Source of the DNA: Candidatus Omnitrophota bacterium
GTDB taxonomy: Bacteria > Omnitrophota > Gorgyraeia > B26-G9
Length of the DNA: 6,096 nt
Direction: 5' to 3'
Assembly: GCA_022013205.1 (NCBI GenBank)
Contig: JAKLQT010000050.1
Span: forward strand, 1 to 6,096
Position numbers and translations under genes: made by a program. The notes under the pieces were generated by a model that searched no databases, was not told where the DNA came from, and saw only the letters and a program-made list of their open reading frames with translations. Positions 5,540 through 6,096 of this stretch are shown in pieces (position 1 is the first letter of the stretch; the number at the start of each line of letters is the position of its first letter).

Positions 5540-5602
5540 CTATTTTGCAAGCCTCCTGCTTTGTTCAAACGCTTTCGCTTTCACCAACACAGCCATAATC
5601 AT
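5540..5602 (-). CDS. Leader ORF of 20 codons abutting the second ATPase
   Basis: ATG at 5600-5602, with GGTGAG 8 nt upstream, opens a 20-residue basic peptide ending FEQSRRLAK. Its TAG (5540-5542) directly precedes the GTG start of the ATPase and is in the same frame. It sits on the expected mRNA leader and contains AGGAGG near its end. It could be a translational coupler or attenuator-like peptide. It could also be an N-terminal extension cut off by a single TAG, or chance. No regulatory codon run is visible. Confidence 0.35.
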   Translation of the reverse strand: MIMAVLVKAKAFEQSRRLAK

Positions 5603-5650
5603 TTGCAAAGCTCACCAGATTACAATCCAAATTATTAACCACTTATTCAG

Positions 5651-5679
5651 ACTCTACTCCAAATTTATAATATTGTCAA
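5651..5679 (-). promoter_or_regulatory. Promoter of the leader ORF and second ATPase
   Basis: On the minus strand there is a -35 box TTGACA (5674-5679), a 17-bp spacer and TAGAGT (5651-5656, four of six consensus bases). Transcription would start near 5644, giving a leader of about 105 nt that contains the 20-codon ORF. Confidence 0.55.
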
Positions 5680-5697
5680 GCTTTTCCTGCCTTTCAC

Positions 5698-5927
5698 GTT
5701 GTTTAAAGTTTTAAAGTTACCCCTTATTTTGCCTATCCGCTCATAATCGACGGATGCAGCGGTTATTTTTAAACCCGACAACACCTTGACTACCTCTTTT
5801 GGACGCTGATTTTCGCTGATGTACGCGGATAAGAAAACTTTTCCTATGTAACCACAGATTCACCCTGTTAGATAGAACAAAATTATTATCTAACGGGGTT
5901 AACACCGGCGCTTGTATAAGCGCGCAC
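5698..5927. repeat. Composite repeat copy B, full length
   Basis: Module 1 (5698-5790, starting ACGTTGTTTAAAGT) matches copy A. The core at 5801-5831 and everything to 5927 match copy 1 (1830-1960) without gaps. The palindrome arms are 5862-5873 and 5886-5897; the one change from copy 1 gives a U-G pair in a plus-strand RNA. The final hairpin is GCGCTT-GTAT-AAGCGC (5908-5923), differing from copy 1 only in its loop. Confidence 0.85.
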
Positions 5928-5944
5928 AGTTTTAAACCACGACT

Positions 5945-6096
5945 TCACCCTGACTGCCTCTTTTGGACGCAGATTTTCGCTGATGTACGCAGATAACACT
6001 CCTGTCTGCTCTCAATATGTCCGATTAAAACATCATCTCCTGAAAATGCCATGCTCAGCAGCGGCTTTGCCGCTGGTTTTCGTTCAATCACAGCTC
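5945..6096 (-). CDS. Possible 3' end of a gene running in from the right edge
   Basis: One minus-strand frame stays open from the window edge to TGA at 5945-5947 (49 codons), while the other two minus frames stop within the first 15 bases. It begins AVIERKPAAKPLLSMAFSGD. The last 17 or so residues (CYLRTSAKICVQK...) come from the decamer core repeat, so the gene would end inside a repeat, as the first ATPase does. The K-P-A-A-K-P stretch matches E-P-A-A-K-P in the first ATPase insertion, in the same frame. The plus strand is also open here, so coding is doubtful. No family is recognisable. Confidence 0.22.
   Translation of the reverse strand, partial: AVIERKPAAKPLLSMAFSGDDVLIGHIESRQECYLRTSAKICVQKRQSG
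5965..5995. repeat. Extra copy of the decamer core
   Basis: Three tandem decamers, ACGCAGATTT, TCGCTGATGT and ACGCAGATAA, follow GG. They are identical over 31 bases to the core at 4199-4229. No palindrome follows this copy. Confidence 0.8.
6059..6075. repeat. GC hairpin CAGCGGC-TTT-GCCGCTG
   Basis: This is a 7-bp perfect stem with a 3-nt loop. The 20 bases at 6062-6081 match 1367-1386, inside the palindromic insertion of the first ATPase, at 18 positions. It is followed by GGTTTTCG on the plus strand, but no plus-strand gene needs a terminator. I treat it as a repeat. Confidence 0.5.

Noticed and set aside
5674..5862. Minus-strand open frame of about 60 codons through composite repeat copy B, also partly open in copy A with a 3-bp in-frame indel
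   Set aside because: It has no ATG or supported start, crosses the decamer core, and the differences between copies do not favour synonymous sites clearly enough to claim coding.
1830..5995. CRISPR array
   Set aside because: The core repeats are 31 bases but lie irregularly, hundreds to thousands of bases apart, with genes between them and no cas genes.
6059..6081. Rho-independent terminator at the right end
   Set aside because: The hairpin is good, but GGTTTTCG is a poor T-tract and no plus-strand gene leads into it. Similarity to the ATPase insertion points to a repeat.

Overview
The window is about 6.1 kb of moderately AT-rich bacterial chromosome. Every convincing gene lies on the minus strand. 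The genes are short transcription units separated by intergenic DNA full of degenerate repeats: heptamer-periodic tracts, decamer-periodic tracts and palindromic hairpins. Shine-Dalgarno sites and sigma-70-type promoters show it is bacterial. In my recollection this kind of repeat-rich intergenic DNA, with DUF4143-type ATPases and MNT/HEPN genes, is common in uncultured candidate phyla such as Omnitrophota. That placement is inference; no marker gene here fixes it.

Layout from left to right. 1-262: non-coding, with three different 7-nt-period tracts, a 22-bp direct repeat and a GC hairpin. 263-1588: an AAA/DUF4143 ATPase carrying a 45-bp palindromic insertion in frame; its last codons run into a heptamer tract. 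1589-2001: its promoter, a probable remnant of a HEPN (DUF86/HepT-like) gene, and copy 1 of a composite repeat. 2002-2734: an operon of a winged-helix-MNT nucleotidyltransferase and a short, probably truncated HEPN-like protein. 2735-3019: the promoter and likely operator of that operon, plus decayed repeats. 3020-3906: a two-gene operon of an unknown 101-aa protein and a dCTP deaminase-family protein, overlapping by 4 bp. 3907-4309: the promoter of that operon and composite repeat copy A. 4310-5539: a second, more AT-rich AAA/DUF4143 ATPase, preceded by a 20-codon leader ORF whose TAG abuts its GTG start. 5603-6096: its promoter, composite repeat copy B, a further core repeat and a GC hairpin, possibly with the 3' end of another minus-strand gene.

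The genes look like accessory, stress or toxin-antitoxin/defence-type functions rather than one pathway. Two things most deserve a second look. The first is a palindrome family with CCCCGTTAGA/TCTAACGGGG ends, seen both between genes and inside a protein gene, much as Rickettsia palindromic elements are. The second is the pair of same-orientation composite repeats bracketing the second ATPase.
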